A DNA stretch of 64,000 nucleotides from Thermococcus sp. SY098 (GTDB lineage: Archaea > Methanobacteriota_B > Thermococci > Thermococcales > Thermococcaceae). A model generated the notes under the pieces. It was not told where the DNA came from. It made no database searches and saw nothing but the letters and a program-made list of their open reading frames with translations. Shown here piece by piece: positions 55,377 to 64,000 of the stretch. Position 1 is the stretch's first letter, and the number at the start of each line of letters is the position of its first letter. The stretch is from NCBI RefSeq assembly GCF_035621495.1, contig NZ_CP141821.1, positions 304,760 through 368,759 on the forward strand, in the 5' to 3' direction. Both the position numbers and the translations under genes were made by a program.

Positions 55377-56051
55377 TTAATGCCTTTGTTCATTTATCAA
55401 CTTTCTGACCAAGTCCGCAAGCTCGTCAAGGGTCTTAATGTGATAATCAGCGTCTTCCACAAAATTGTTAAACCTCAAAACCTGAACTGCTTTAATTCCA
55501 GCTCTATGTGCAGCCTTCACATCCAGTTCGCTGTCCCCAACAACGAGGGACTCATCGGGAGGAACATTCAAAACTTTTAGTGATTTCAGAATTAAATGTG
55601 GATTTGGTTTTACGCCATCAAGATATGAGTAATCCTTACCAAAAACGACATCAAAATATTTTCTTAAGTTGAAAAGCTCTAAAACAAACTCTGTGCAATC
55701 TTGAGATGCATTGCTTACAGCAGCGAGTTTTAGTCCCATTGTTCTTAATTCAGAGAGAGCTTGAGGAACGTCTGGGAAGATTTTAACCTTGCCTTCTTTT
55801 GCTAATACCTTTCGATATTTAAGGTTCACATTATCAACGAGCTTCCAAAATTCTACATGGTCAATGCCAAACCTTTCAACGTAACTCCGAGGAAGAATCC
55901 CTTTAACCATCTTCCTATATGTCTCAAAATCTATATCTATACCATGCTGCTGGAACGCAGGCTCAAGATATTTGCTGAACCACTCCTTTGCATCATAGTT
56001 CTCGTAATAAACAAGGGTTTCATCAACATCAAAAATTAACGCCTTAATCAA
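55377..56051 (-). CDS. HAD-family hydrolase
   Basis: 224 residues. HAD motif 1 is FDVDETLVYY, motif 2 AVSNASQD, motif 3 Lys in DGVKPNPHLI, motif 4 VVGDSELDVKAA, with a helical cap between 1 and 2. Phosphatase-type, substrate unknown. The frame opens at 56084, but TTG 56051 is preferred, with GAGGTG (56063-56058) upstream. That ribosome binding site overlaps the D box of the C/D sRNA described separately, so the leader and the guide RNA share DNA. Confidence 0.85.
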   Translation of the reverse strand: MIKALIFDVDETLVYYENYDAKEWFSKYLEPAFQQHGIDIDFETYRKMVKGILPRSYVERFGIDHVEFWKLVDNVNLKYRKVLAKEGKVKIFPDVPQALSELRTMGLKLAAVSNASQDCTEFVLELFNLRKYFDVVFGKDYSYLDGVKPNPHLILKSLKVLNVPPDESLVVGDSELDVKAAHRAGIKAVQVLRFNNFVEDADYHIKTLDELADLVRKLINEQRH

Positions 56052-56057
56052 TTTGCA

Positions 56058-56114
56058 CACCTCAGACAAGACCGATATCATCACTGTTCAGCCGGTTGAT
56101 CCGTCATCATTGGT
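56058..56114 (-). ncRNA. C/D box guide sRNA
   Basis: Minus-strand order: C box ATGATGA (56110-56104), 12-nt guide CGGATCAACCGG (56103-56092), D' box CTGA (56091-56088), ACA, C' box GTGATGA (56084-56078), 12-nt guide TATCGGTCTTGT (56077-56066), D box CTGA (56065-56062), flanked by CC/GG that can close a short stem. All boxes are consensus and both guides have the archaeal length. The D' guide is complementary to CCGGTTGATCC, the conserved 5' end of archaeal 16S rRNA; by the D+5 rule the first U after CCGG would be 2'-O-methylated. The D guide complements ACAAGACCGATA, resembling a conserved 23S GACCGAUAG stretch (recalled, less sure). Confidence 0.88.
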
Positions 56115-56148
56115 TTAGAAATATTTGGAATAAAAAGTTAAAAAGCTT

Positions 56149-56880
56149 TCAGAAAAGATCCTCCAGCTTGACATCAATCTTGTCTGGTATGAACGGCAAT
56201 ACATGCCTTGTTGTCTTTGGTGAGAAAACCTCCCCTCTTTTTACAAGCTCCATGACTTCCTCTTTGCTTGGTGCTTTTCTAATAAAGACATAGTCAATTT
56301 CTCCTTTGTCCATGTCTTCTTTCGCATCCTCTTTAAGGCCATAGTAAATGAGCTCAATCTCTCCTTCAACGCTCATCTCATCAAGGACTTTACTCACAAT
56401 CTTCTGCTCTTTCAGTCCTCCTGGAATCTTGAATGCCTTATCTTTGCCAACAAGAGCAAAGGCGATTTCTCCTTTCTCTGCCAATTCTTCAGCATCCTCA
56501 CACTCTTCAACTGTAAGTCCTTCTTTCTTAAGTCTTTCAAGAACTTTTCCCAAGTCACCCTTGAACGCTGGGTACCAAGTATAAACTTTCACATCATCAC
56601 TGAAGTAGTCCAAAATCACCGATGGAGCTTTTTTAGCCCCAAGTTTCATAAGACCAGCCCATCTGTGGTGTCCATCGACAATTAGGTACATATCTTCACC
56701 GGGAACTTTAGCTAAGAGCATCGGCTTCCAAAAAACTCCCGAACCTGTAACACTTTCGATAAACGCTTCAAGTTCCTTTTGGACGAGTTGCTCGTGAGGC
56801 TTCATTTTTTCCAGCTCAATGAAAACATACTCAACTTTTTTTACTGGAATATCGTACTTTGGAACCTTTTCAACTCCCAT
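56149..56880 (-). CDS. serK: ADP-dependent L-serine kinase SerK
   Basis: 243 residues, ParB/sulfiredoxin-like fold, closely resembling the Thermococcus kodakarensis SerK that phosphorylates L-serine with ADP to give O-phosphoserine for cysteine synthesis. Visible marks: start MGVEKVPKYDIPVKKVEYVF, catalytic Glu region IELEKMKPHEQ, and the phosphate-binding VDGHHRWAGLMKLG. ATG 56880 follows GGGAGGTATATTT; the longer frame to 56919 covers the operator. A palindrome lies over the predicted start site, so it is probably repressed under some condition. Confidence 0.9.
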   Translation of the reverse strand: MGVEKVPKYDIPVKKVEYVFIELEKMKPHEQLVQKELEAFIESVTGSGVFWKPMLLAKVPGEDMYLIVDGHHRWAGLMKLGAKKAPSVILDYFSDDVKVYTWYPAFKGDLGKVLERLKKEGLTVEECEDAEELAEKGEIAFALVGKDKAFKIPGGLKEQKIVSKVLDEMSVEGEIELIYYGLKEDAKEDMDKGEIDYVFIRKAPSKEEVMELVKRGEVFSPKTTRHVLPFIPDKIDVKLEDLF

Positions 56881-56908
56881 AAATATACCTCCCAAAAGCT
56901 TTACACTA

Positions 56909-56926
56909 TTGTGAAACATTTCACAA
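56909..56926. promoter_or_regulatory. Palindromic operator over the serK transcription start
   Basis: TTGTGAAA-CA-TTTCACAA, two perfect 8-base arms around a 2-base spacer. The minus-strand TATA candidate TTTTTATTTT (about 56928-56937) adjoins it, so the dyad covers the expected start near 56907. This placement is that of a repressor site. The binding protein is not identified. Confidence 0.6.
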
Positions 56927-57083
56927 AATAAAAAGCTTTTCCTACAAATCCCAATACAAGCTTGTAGTGGTTGTGGATTTATTGGGAGATGACTTTTTGA
57001 ATTGCTTCTTTTTTTGCTTTATGCATGAAACACTCTGGAGAAGGATAACAAATTTTGGTCAGACCTTCGCCAGAAAAGTTTGC

Positions 57084-57161
57084 TGGTGGGCCCGCGGGGA
57101 TTCGAACCCCGGACCTCCACCTTGTCAGGGTGGCGTCATAACCAGTCTAGACCACGGGCCC
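57084..57161 (-). tRNA. tRNA-Val (anticodon GAC)
   Basis: 78-nt gene with acceptor strands GGGCCCG/CGGGCCC, anticodon loop CTGACAA (anticodon GAC), T arm GGGGTTCGAATCCCC, discriminator A and encoded CCA (57086-57084). It reads GUC/GUU. It lies 9 bases downstream of tRNA-Ala on the same strand with no promoter between, so both come from one precursor. Confidence 0.95.
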
Positions 57162-57170
57162 GCCCAAGTT

Positions 57171-57248
<78 letters not shown>

Positions 57249-57294
57249 ACCTGCCAAATTATAGACATTGGAGTTAGTTTATAAAGTTTTCGCC

Positions 57295-57996
57295 TTAAAG
57301 ATACCCGAACCTTTTTAAAACATGCAGTATTCCTTCGGCTCCTCCTTCTCCGTAGGGCTTTGTGGTTATATAATCTGCTTTTCTCTTTAGGCTTTCTGGG
57401 GCTTGAGCAACTGCTACCCGATAACCAACAACTTCAAAAGCATCCAAATCGTTTTCACCATCTCCAATGTGGGCGACTTCTTTTGGCTTTATACCTAAGA
57501 TTTTACATGCCCTTCTTATGCCGTTACCTTTATTGACCCAAGGTTGCTTTACATGGATTGCATATCCCGAATCAACAGCAACCAAATTCAATCCAAGCTC
57601 TTTTATGAGCTCTCTAACAACCTCAACGGGAACCGTTCTCCTCAGAACAAGACCAGCCCTTCTTTCACCATATTTCATCGTGTGGCTCATTTCCGCCTCA
57701 GGATAGCGTTTCTTCAGCTCACTCCAGAGTATCATGCACTCTCCCATGTCCCCAAGATAGATACGATTATTTCCATTATGATCCGCAACAACTCCACCAT
57801 CTTCAGCTATTATTGGTCCTGTAGTTCCAATCAAAATACTCGCTCCCATTGCAAAACCTGCAGTATTTCCTGTTACAAGCATCACTCTGACTCCTAAGCT
57901 TTCAGCCAGCCTAATAGCCCTGAGAGCTTCTTCGTGAAGCCTTCTGTCCTTATAAGTTATTGTTCCATCAATATCCACCGAAATAACTTTAATCAT
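57295..57996 (-). CDS. Phosphoglycolate phosphatase (archaeal HAD type)
   Basis: 233 residues, HAD subfamily IIB. Motif 1 [15 protein letters not shown], motif 2 [11 protein letters not shown], Lys in [13 protein letters not shown], motif 4 [17 protein letters not shown]; the C2-type cap lies between. Matches the archaeal phosphoglycolate phosphatase (TA0175-like) group. ATG 57996 follows AAGGTGGTTTGT immediately after the truD stop, so the genes are coupled. Confidence 0.9.
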   Translation of the reverse strand: MIKVISVDIDGTITYKDRRLHEEALRAIRLAESLGVRVMLVTGNTAGFAMGASILIGTTGPIIAEDGGVVADHNGNNRIYLGDMGECMILWSELKKRYPEAEMSHTMKYGERRAGLVLRRTVPVEVVRELIKELGLNLVAVDSGYAIHVKQPWVNKGNGIRRACKILGIKPKEVAHIGDGENDLDAFEVVGYRVAVAQAPESLKRKADYITTKPYGEGGAEGILHVLKRFGYL

Positions 57997-58006
57997 ACAA
58001 ACCACC

Positions 58007-59275
58007 TTAATGATCCTTCATAATCTCCCTCAAGACACTTGTAGCATAAACCCCTTTAGGGAGAAAGAACTTAAAAACTATGGCATGTTCCTCAGTAAGG
58101 ATTCTGTATCTAAACCCTAAAGGCTTTATTAAAAGCTCTCTCCTTCCACCAGGTTCAGCCAAAATTTTTAGACTTTTCATTTTGAACTCTTTTAGGTTTA
58201 TTCCTTCATCTTCAAGTATCTCCCTCTCTATTCTCCCCATTTCTCCGTCTGCTAAACGAGAAGCGAACCCAAATATTGGACCAGTGACCATTGCCTCCCC
58301 TTTTTTAATTTTTTCATTTACCAGGCTCAGTGTTCTTTTTGTGGTCTTGAAAGTTTTGCTCCTTAATGGGATTCCGCGCTTAACCTGACAGACAATATCC
58401 CCTACTAAAGCCTCATTGAGAGGTAATCCTTCCTCAATTCTTCTGGAAAGGACTTTATTGAAAAGATACGACTGATATGAATGTATGAAAATTCTGAGAA
58501 TTGGTCTTGGCAAAACTACAAATGCTTTTTTCCAGCTCTTGGTCTCTTTATACCGATAGAGCATCGCTCTTTCGTATCTCAAGAATTTAGGAAATTCTTC
58601 CAATGCTTTTTCGATATTTTTGGTCTTTAAAAAATTTTTTCTCGCTTCATCACCTTCCATTTCACCAGTGTATTCACCTAAAAATTTAATTGCAGCATCT
58701 TCAAACTGCCCTTTCAATAGAAGCTTCCCGATTTCGTGATTCACAACTCTTCTCTCGCCAAAGCGCTGATATCCAAAATAATTTGGAAATCCCCCTTTAG
58801 ATTTAAGCTCAGCTATTATCTCCTTTGTTCTTTCAAAAGCTTCCTCAATTGGTAAATTTGGCTCTCTAATTACAATTTTAAACTTGTTTCCGATCAACAT
58901 GCCAAGCTTTAAAGGTTTGCCATAACCCGCAAACTCAAGCTTTATATCCTGGATTTTTAGAGAGTCAAGCTTTTCCTTTAGTGACGTATCACAAATGCTT
59001 ATGTATTGAACAGTAAGTGCATGTCTATCTTTTGTCCCAGCAAATCCAATCTCTTTATAATGAATCCCAATTCTTTTTGCGATTTCTTTCACAGCTGCCA
59101 TTGTTTCCCAATTTTTCTTCTTGAGCTTGTAGATTAAGCAAGGACCTCCGCTAATTAGCCTTTTTGGGACTACTTCAACAACTATGAAATCTTCGGGTCT
59201 TTGCTTGATTTTTCCTCCGATGCCAGGGGTTTCACTTAAATGCCTAAACTGCCTGAAAAACTCTTTGTAGTCCAT
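58007..59275 (-). CDS. truD: tRNA pseudouridine-13 synthase TruD
   Basis: 422 residues. The catalytic Asp lies in [17 protein letters not shown]. Other TruD landmarks are [37 protein letters not shown] and [13 protein letters not shown]; the insertion (TRUD) domain lies ~170-340. It makes pseudouridine 13 in tRNA. GAGGGGTATGG precedes ATG 59275. The gene sits between pth2 (9 bases upstream) and the phosphoglycolate phosphatase. Confidence 0.94.
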   Translation of the reverse strand: MDYKEFFRQFRHLSETPGIGGKIKQRPEDFIVVEVVPKRLISGGPCLIYKLKKKNWETMAAVKEIAKRIGIHYKEIGFAGTKDRHALTVQYISICDTSLKEKLDSLKIQDIKLEFAGYGKPLKLGMLIGNKFKIVIREPNLPIEEAFERTKEIIAELKSKGGFPNYFGYQRFGERRVVNHEIGKLLLKGQFEDAAIKFLGEYTGEMEGDEARKNFLKTKNIEKALEEFPKFLRYERAMLYRYKETKSWKKAFVVLPRPILRIFIHSYQSYLFNKVLSRRIEEGLPLNEALVGDIVCQVKRGIPLRSKTFKTTKRTLSLVNEKIKKGEAMVTGPIFGFASRLADGEMGRIEREILEDEGINLKEFKMKSLKILAEPGGRRELLIKPLGFRYRILTEEHAIVFKFFLPKGVYATSVLREIMKDH

Positions 59276-59284
59276 CCATACCCC

Positions 59285-59641
59285 TCATAACAGCTTTAAA
59301 TGTCCTGTAACTTTATCGACGAGATCTTCAGGTGCGGGTCCAATTGCCAAGCATGTTATTGTTCCAGGAGGAATTTCAGTCAACCCGGCATCTTTGATAA
59401 GGGCAGTCGGTATTCCAAGTTTCTCTGCTTCTGCTTTTAACTCAAAGAGCTCCTTTTCATTCTGCACTTTTACAACTACTTTTTTCTGTCCTTCGTGAAA
59501 CCATGCTTTGAACCATTCTGGTTTCTCCTTATATGCTTTAAATGCTGCTGTAACTGCACCATGGGCAACCTGAACTGCTAACTTTCCCTTGCTGAGCTTT
59601 AAATCCTGCCTAATGACCATAACCTGCTTGTACTTGAACAT
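59285..59641 (-). CDS. pth2: Peptidyl-tRNA hydrolase, Pth2 type
   Basis: 118 residues. Signature [28 protein letters not shown] and the C-terminal [27 protein letters not shown] are those of archaeal/eukaryotic Pth2. It releases peptides from stalled peptidyl-tRNA. GGGATGAAGC precedes ATG 59641. First of a pth2-truD-phosphatase operon, all tRNA or housekeeping functions. Confidence 0.94.
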   Translation of the reverse strand: MFKYKQVMVIRQDLKLSKGKLAVQVAHGAVTAAFKAYKEKPEWFKAWFHEGQKKVVVKVQNEKELFELKAEAEKLGIPTALIKDAGLTEIPPGTITCLAIGPAPEDLVDKVTGHLKLL

Positions 59642-59693
59642 GCTTCATCCCTAAAATAAGGGGAGAAAAGAATATATAAAGATTAAGAAAAAG

Positions 59694-61742
59694 TTAGGGA
59701 GATTCCTCCTTCTTAAATTCTGAGGTTTTTACTTCTTGCCCCTCTTCCTCCTTCTTGGGGAGTCCTCCAGGTCTTTTCTTTCTCCTCTCCAGTTTACTCC
59801 TGACAATCTCATACTTGTTCTTGTAGTTCACTGTTGCAGCCCCAAGAGCAACGACCAATGCCAGCAGAATAACTATTAAAGGAGTCTTATAGTCTGGTTT
59901 CTTTGGAAGATAATTTACTGTAATATTCTCAATGGCCTGTGCAAGCGGTGTTGGATCTTTTAATGTGTCCAATGTTTTCTTTATATAATCAGGTAATTCC
60001 TCCGGCTTTGGATATACTTTTTGAACTTTCTCCTCAACAATGACTTTTGGTGGAATTGAATTGATAATTAACAGGTTGCCAAAATACTCTTCGTGCCGGT
60101 TGCCAAGTGGATCTTGATATTTGAGCTTTGCACCTATGATTGAAACTGCTTGCTTGAGAACAATGTATTGCCCCTCGACTATCTTTTCCTCACCAGCTTT
60201 TATATCTCCGAGCTTAATTGTAGTTTCACCATCAATACTGTCTGGTAGTATGAGTTCAAGGGTTGCGTTCTTTATGAACTCGAATTCGGGATTTCCTTTT
60301 CCGGCTGATACTTTGAATCTAAGCTTAATGCTCTTTTCTTGTGTTGTGATGTAATTGCTCCAAGTTCCATTGAAAGCTTCTGCAGAGAGGGAAATCTCCG
60401 GAATTGAATACACCACTATCCCTTTTACCTCGTTTGAGCTTATAACCTTCTTCTGTCCAGCCTCATTGTAGTACTCTACCTTTACTTTTCCAAGGTCATA
60501 TCTGCCAACTTGAGTTGGTTTCAGTGTATATACCAGAACCGGCATTTTTGTGAAGGCATCAAGGGTTTTCAGCGACCAAGTGCCGATTCCACTCTTAAGC
60601 TCAAAGTTGTTTGGCAGTGGGGCCATTACTTTGACATCGAAGGCTTTTCCTCTTCCCTGATTCTCCACGTTCACGAATACTATTAGCTCTTCACCGTTGA
60701 GAAGCATTTTTTTAACGTTTGTGCTTAAATCCACTTTGATTTTGGCTTCTCTAATTATTGGGGGAACCTCTGCACCGCTTGGAGCATAGACTTTAATGTA
60801 GGTGCGGTTATATGTAAGATCAACACTGTTCGGAGGGATCTCAACTCTAATTGGGGCTTTTTTGCTTGTATAGCTACCTCCCTCTTTTACGCTAAAAGTC
60901 TCTAATGGTTTGTTATTCTTATCAAAAAGGCTTAGACTTGAGTAGTATCCTATTGAGTTAAGTCTGAGCTTATATATTGTTGAATTATAGTTTATCGTGA
61001 GGATTTCTCCGACATATAGGATATCGTCGTATACAAGCTCTGTCGGTTCAACTTTTGTTTCAGTTGGAGTTTCTTTCGCAGTTGCTTTCTTTATTTCCAG
61101 CTTTGTCGCGGCATACTTCGGAACATAAATATCAACAGTGGCGTAGCTATTTTTTACTGAGCTCTTTAGGAACACAAAGACATATGGGTAATAAGAGACT
61201 TCATCAGTCAGTTTATATGCAACTCCAAAGCCATCGTTTTCATTGACTGTTTTAGTCAGTGTGGTATATGGCAGATAAACAGTGAACTTCGCACTTGTAT
61301 CGTAGGCATCAACGAGCTTTATTTTTATACTTGGAAATCCAGCCGGAAGAGTGTAGGAGTCTCCTTCGTCTAATCTCACATCGGAGGCTATTTTAATCAG
61401 AGGAGAGTCAATTGCTATCAGAATTGTTTTTCTGTCTGCTTGGGTCCATTTTAATGTGATTCTCAGGAGCTGATTAGTGGAACTTGGGTAGTAATAGCTG
61501 TCCCCCAAACCAAGCACTGCCGTTGCTTTTTTGACACCGTTCTCATAGATGTCCAAGGCAGCTTTTGTCCAGTACGGATCAACATCAGTGAATTTAATCT
61601 CATAGATTCCAAAAACAACGGAATCCTTTAGTCCAAGTTCAATCAGGCTTAACCCCGCGTATTCTGGAACGGAGACAGATTTTACAGCTGGGGCTGTTGA
61701 CAAAAATAACAATCCAATTAACATTAAAGCCATCCTTCTCAT
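59694..61742 (-). CDS. Large surface protein, S-layer-domain-like, C-terminally anchored
   Basis: 682 residues. Signal peptide (1-~22, ending VKS), repeated beta domains, then a region with conserved-repeat pattern NVENQGRGKAFDVKVMAPLP (COG1361-type, found in archaeal S-layer-like proteins). One C-terminal membrane helix follows (~630-650, TPLIVILLALVVALGAATV) with a basic cytoplasmic tail (KLERRKKRPGGLPKKEEEGQ). ATG 61742 follows GGAGGAGAAGAAT. Likely a cell-envelope component; specific role unknown. Confidence 0.8.
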   Translation of the reverse strand: MRRMALMLIGLLFLSTAPAVKSVSVPEYAGLSLIELGLKDSVVFGIYEIKFTDVDPYWTKAALDIYENGVKKATAVLGLGDSYYYPSSTNQLLRITLKWTQADRKTILIAIDSPLIKIASDVRLDEGDSYTLPAGFPSIKIKLVDAYDTSAKFTVYLPYTTLTKTVNENDGFGVAYKLTDEVSYYPYVFVFLKSSVKNSYATVDIYVPKYAATKLEIKKATAKETPTETKVEPTELVYDDILYVGEILTINYNSTIYKLRLNSIGYYSSLSLFDKNNKPLETFSVKEGGSYTSKKAPIRVEIPPNSVDLTYNRTYIKVYAPSGAEVPPIIREAKIKVDLSTNVKKMLLNGEELIVFVNVENQGRGKAFDVKVMAPLPNNFELKSGIGTWSLKTLDAFTKMPVLVYTLKPTQVGRYDLGKVKVEYYNEAGQKKVISSNEVKGIVVYSIPEISLSAEAFNGTWSNYITTQEKSIKLRFKVSAGKGNPEFEFIKNATLELILPDSIDGETTIKLGDIKAGEEKIVEGQYIVLKQAVSIIGAKLKYQDPLGNRHEEYFGNLLIINSIPPKVIVEEKVQKVYPKPEELPDYIKKTLDTLKDPTPLAQAIENITVNYLPKKPDYKTPLIVILLALVVALGAATVNYKNKYEIVRSKLERRKKRPGGLPKKEEEGQEVKTSEFKKEESP

Positions 61743-61804
61743 ATTCTTCTCCTCCAAGGTTTTATCAGCCTAAATGGAAAAAAGGATAAAGGAGTATAAA
61801 GCTG

Positions 61805-63121
61805 TTATGGTGTCAGTCTTTTTCTATCTCTTGGGAATAATATAACTTCCCTGATATTGCCCAAGTTGAGCATCTGTTTGATCAATCTCTCAGCCCCTAA
61901 GCCAAAGCCTCCGTGGGGTGGCATTCCATATCTGAAGGCTTTTAAATAGAACTCAAAGCTTTCAACGTTTAATCCTTTTTCTGCTATCTGTTGTTTAAGA
62001 ATTTCATATCTGTGCTCCCTCTGACCTCCCGAGGTTATTTCCACGCCTCTGTACTCTAAATCAAAAGCCCTTGAAATCTTTGGGTTGTCATCATACTTCA
62101 TAATGTAGAACGGCTTAGCCTCACTTGGGTACTGGTAGATGAAGTATAAATCCTCATCATAGTTCTCTTTAATATACTGACCAAGGAGCTTTTCTCCTTC
62201 AGTATCTATGTCTTCACCCCAAGGAATATTTTTGCCCAAATCTTTAAGGATTTCAAGTGCATCTGTGTAAGTTATTCTCCTAAATGGCAGCTTTGGTTTT
62301 TCAAGCTCGAAGTTAAGGATCTTGAGTTCTTTCTCATTGTGTTCTCTCACATAGTTGATCGTATATGCCACAAGGCGCTCTAACACCTGCATAACTTCAT
62401 CTTCATCTTCAATAAAAGCGATTTCGGCGTCAATGCTCCATGCTTCATTCAGATGCCTTGTGGTGTTATGTTCTTCTGCCCTGAATATTGGGGCAATTTC
62501 AAAAACTCTATCCAAACCAGACGCCATCATTATCTGCTTGTAAAGCTGTGGAGATTGGGCTAAGAAGGCATCCTTTTCAAAGTACTTCATTGGAAACAGT
62601 TCAGTTCCCCCTTCTGTGGCAGTAGCTATGATCTTTGGGGTATGAATTTCTATGAACCCCTCATTATAGAAGAACTCTCTTACGGCTTTAAAGACATTTG
62701 ACCGAATTTTAAAGATTGCCATGACCTCTGGCTTTCTTAGGTCAATAAATCTATTATCTAATCTTGTGTCAAGTTCCGCCTTAACTTTTCCTGTCGGATC
62801 CAATGGGAGAGGTGTTTCAGCTTTTGAAAGTACTTCAAGCTTTTCTGGTATTATTTCAAATCCTAATTTAGCTTTGGGCGTGAAGTTTACCACACCCTCG
62901 ACAGCCACAACATCCTCGCTATTTAATTTTGGTATTAATTTGAATATCTCTTCACTGACTTTCTTCTTGGGGGCTGTTACCTGAACAATACCTTCCCTGT
63001 CTCTAATCCAAAGGAACTTAATTCCTCCAAGATCCTTGATCTCATAAACCCAGCCAGCAACTTTAACTCTTTGTCCGTTAAGTTCTTCAGTTATTTGACT
63101 TGAATAGTGGGTTCTATACAT
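61805..63121 (-). CDS. aspS: Aspartyl-tRNA synthetase (archaeal type)
   Basis: 438 residues. N-terminal OB fold ([20 protein letters not shown]), class II motif 2 [16 protein letters not shown] and motif 3 [16 protein letters not shown]. No bacterial-type GAD insertion. Whether it is discriminating depends on anticodon-loop residues I did not resolve. GGAGGTTTGAAA precedes ATG 63121. It lies 24 bases after the NusA-like gene on the same strand. Confidence 0.95.
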   Translation of the reverse strand: MYRTHYSSQITEELNGQRVKVAGWVYEIKDLGGIKFLWIRDREGIVQVTAPKKKVSEEIFKLIPKLNSEDVVAVEGVVNFTPKAKLGFEIIPEKLEVLSKAETPLPLDPTGKVKAELDTRLDNRFIDLRKPEVMAIFKIRSNVFKAVREFFYNEGFIEIHTPKIIATATEGGTELFPMKYFEKDAFLAQSPQLYKQIMMASGLDRVFEIAPIFRAEEHNTTRHLNEAWSIDAEIAFIEDEDEVMQVLERLVAYTINYVREHNEKELKILNFELEKPKLPFRRITYTDALEILKDLGKNIPWGEDIDTEGEKLLGQYIKENYDEDLYFIYQYPSEAKPFYIMKYDDNPKISRAFDLEYRGVEITSGGQREHRYEILKQQIAEKGLNVESFEFYLKAFRYGMPPHGGFGLGAERLIKQMLNLGNIREVILFPRDRKRLTP

Positions 63122-63145
63122 TTTCAAACCTCCAAAAGAATGGAG

Positions 63146-63658
63146 TCAGATAAAAGCAATTTTGGAGTCTTTTCCAGTGATTTGAGTTAGAATGTTCTCC
63201 AGAACCTCTGGTTTCTCTGGGAGTTTGTTTCTGTCCCTCTGAAGAACTAAGACCTTGTAGTACTGTCCGCCGTTTGGTTTATAGACAATGTTAACTCCAA
63301 ATATACTTGCTGGATAGAATAAATCCGTTGCAAGCTTCTTAACATCATCTGTCCCCTTGATCTCTCTCCCCTCAATTACTCTGATCCTCTTACCAAGCTC
63401 CCTCATCAGGAGTTTGATATTCTTTCCACCCTTGCCAATTGTAAGCGGAACATCTCCTTCGCCAACCATAATCACAATTAAGTCCCCAGCCTCAACAGCC
63501 CTTTTGAACTCTATGTCAGCATCTCCCAGGAGTTTGTAAAGCAGTCTTGCAATTTTAACGTCAAGTTCAGAAATAACACCCTCTTGCAGCTTTTTTTCAT
63601 CTGCTGGACATAGAATGTCGTCAGTTTTTAAACAAACCTCACAGATTGGTGCTTTCAT
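63146..63658 (-). CDS. NusA-like KH-domain transcription factor
   Basis: 170 residues. N-terminal zinc knuckle CEVCLKTDDILCP, then two KH domains with the GxxG loop in VPLTIGKGGKNIKLLMRELG and a second domain containing FYPASIFGVNIVYKP. Corresponds to the short archaeal NusA that lacks the bacterial N-terminal and S1 domains. GGAGGTGAGCAA precedes ATG 63658, and a TATA-like GTTTTTAAATAAC lies near 63724. Operon with aspS. Confidence 0.88.
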   Translation of the reverse strand: MKAPICEVCLKTDDILCPADEKKLQEGVISELDVKIARLLYKLLGDADIEFKRAVEAGDLIVIMVGEGDVPLTIGKGGKNIKLLMRELGKRIRVIEGREIKGTDDVKKLATDLFYPASIFGVNIVYKPNGGQYYKVLVLQRDRNKLPEKPEVLENILTQITGKDSKIAFI

Positions 63659-63760
63659 TTGCTCACCTCCTGTTAATATTAAAAATGAACATAACAAGCT
63701 AACACTTTTTTGTGAGAGTTATTTAAAAACCTTATCATTCAAAAATTCGGGATGATTCTC

Positions 63761-63780
63761 CCAGTATATGGGTATACTGG
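63761..63780. repeat. Perfect inverted repeat CCAGTATA-TGGG-TATACTGG
   Basis: Two 8-base arms around a 4-base spacer, in the 177-base gap between the NusA-like gene (divergent side) and the 3' end of the HD-domain gene. It lies about 35 bases upstream of the NusA-like TATA, so it may be a regulatory site; a transcript hairpin after the HD gene is the alternative. No copy was noticed elsewhere in the window. Confidence 0.45.
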
Positions 63781-63835
63781 ATACAATGGCGCATGCTATT
63801 ATAAAGATTTAAAAGATTGAGAATTAAAATATGTC

Positions 63836-64000
63836 CTAAAGCTCGCCTTCAATTTCTTTCCTTATTCTATCTATGAACTCCTCTACATATTTATGCCTCT
63901 CAAGTGCCATTTCTTTAGCGGTTTTTGTATACATCAAATCTTTAAGTTTCAGTATTTTCTCCTCAAAGTGCTTGAGAGAATACTCTATGCTCCTTCCGTG
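63836..64000 (-). CDS. HD-domain phosphohydrolase-like protein (C-terminal part)
   Basis: The minus-strand frame from the window end reads HGRSIEYSLKHFEEKILKLK, continues LMYTKTAKEMALERHKYVEEF and ends IEGEL at TAG 63836-63838. This is the C-terminal helix pattern of the uncharacterised archaeal/bacterial HD-superfamily hydrolases. The metal site and start lie outside the window. Confidence 0.72.
   Translation of the reverse strand, partial: HGRSIEYSLKHFEEKILKLKDLMYTKTAKEMALERHKYVEEFIDRIRKEIEGEL

Overview
The window is a piece of a hyperthermophilic archaeal chromosome. It is almost certainly from the order Thermococcales, most likely a low-GC Thermococcus or a close relative. The evidence is dense gene packing, GGTGRT-type ribosome binding sites, TATA-box promoters with leaderless or short leaders, CCA-encoding tRNA genes, archaeal-type translation proteins (type 2 MetAP, S8e, archaeal ValRS/ProRS/MetRS/AspRS, Pth2, TruD, a NusA-like KH protein), and Thermococcales favourites such as DUF835, DUF763, Trm10, DUF357/DUF555, the ADP-dependent serine kinase SerK, TldD/TldE and M42 peptidases. 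There is no rRNA, CRISPR array or recognisable insertion sequence.

Layout. 1-8.5 kb: end of map, tRNA-Ser, a four-CBS protein with a C-terminal domain resembling hibernation factors, a minus-strand operon uppP-glmU-DUF835, an MBL hydrolase, a radical SAM protein and NOG1, then a frameshifted zinc-ribbon remnant. 8.7-20.2 kb: S8e, a tandem pair of paralogous membrane proteins, pyrG, a thioredoxin-CcdA fusion, DUF555/DUF357, a solitary C5 DNA methyltransferase, tRNA-Val, a lipoprotein, DUF763 and Trm10. 20.2-28.2 kb: valS, a methyltransferase, then an accessory patch (a broken gene, two unknown genes, two tandem DUF234-type ATPases). 28.3-35.9 kb: moaB-moeA, a small unknown operon whose last gene may be frameshifted, a phosphoesterase, an aminotransferase, a carbamoyltransferase and proS. 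36-42.5 kb: hydroxyacid dehydrogenase, M42 peptidase, two TauE/SafE exporters and two DppB/DppC-like permeases without ATPase or binding protein.

42.6-47.2 kb is the most striking region. Two consecutive operons have the same plan: a secreted helical protein followed by a signal-peptide-bearing, single-pass membrane protein with a cytoplasmic winged helix. Both operons carry the inverted repeat CGTTTYGAAACG at nearly the same distance upstream of an almost identical BRE/TATA block. The second copy is visibly richer in G+C than the first and than the flanks. I read this as a duplicated or acquired envelope-sensing gene pair with a shared operator.

47-64 kb: metG, a QueD-family protein, MFS and AEC transporters, tldD-tldE, a cupin, a HAD hydrolase whose leader contains a textbook C/D box sRNA (one guide complements the conserved 5' end of 16S rRNA), serK with a palindromic operator over its start site, a tRNA-Ala/tRNA-Val pair, pth2-truD-phosphoglycolate phosphatase, a large surface protein, nusA-like-aspS, and the end of an HD-domain gene. 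Functions are assigned by reading motifs in the sequence and recalling families; no search was run.
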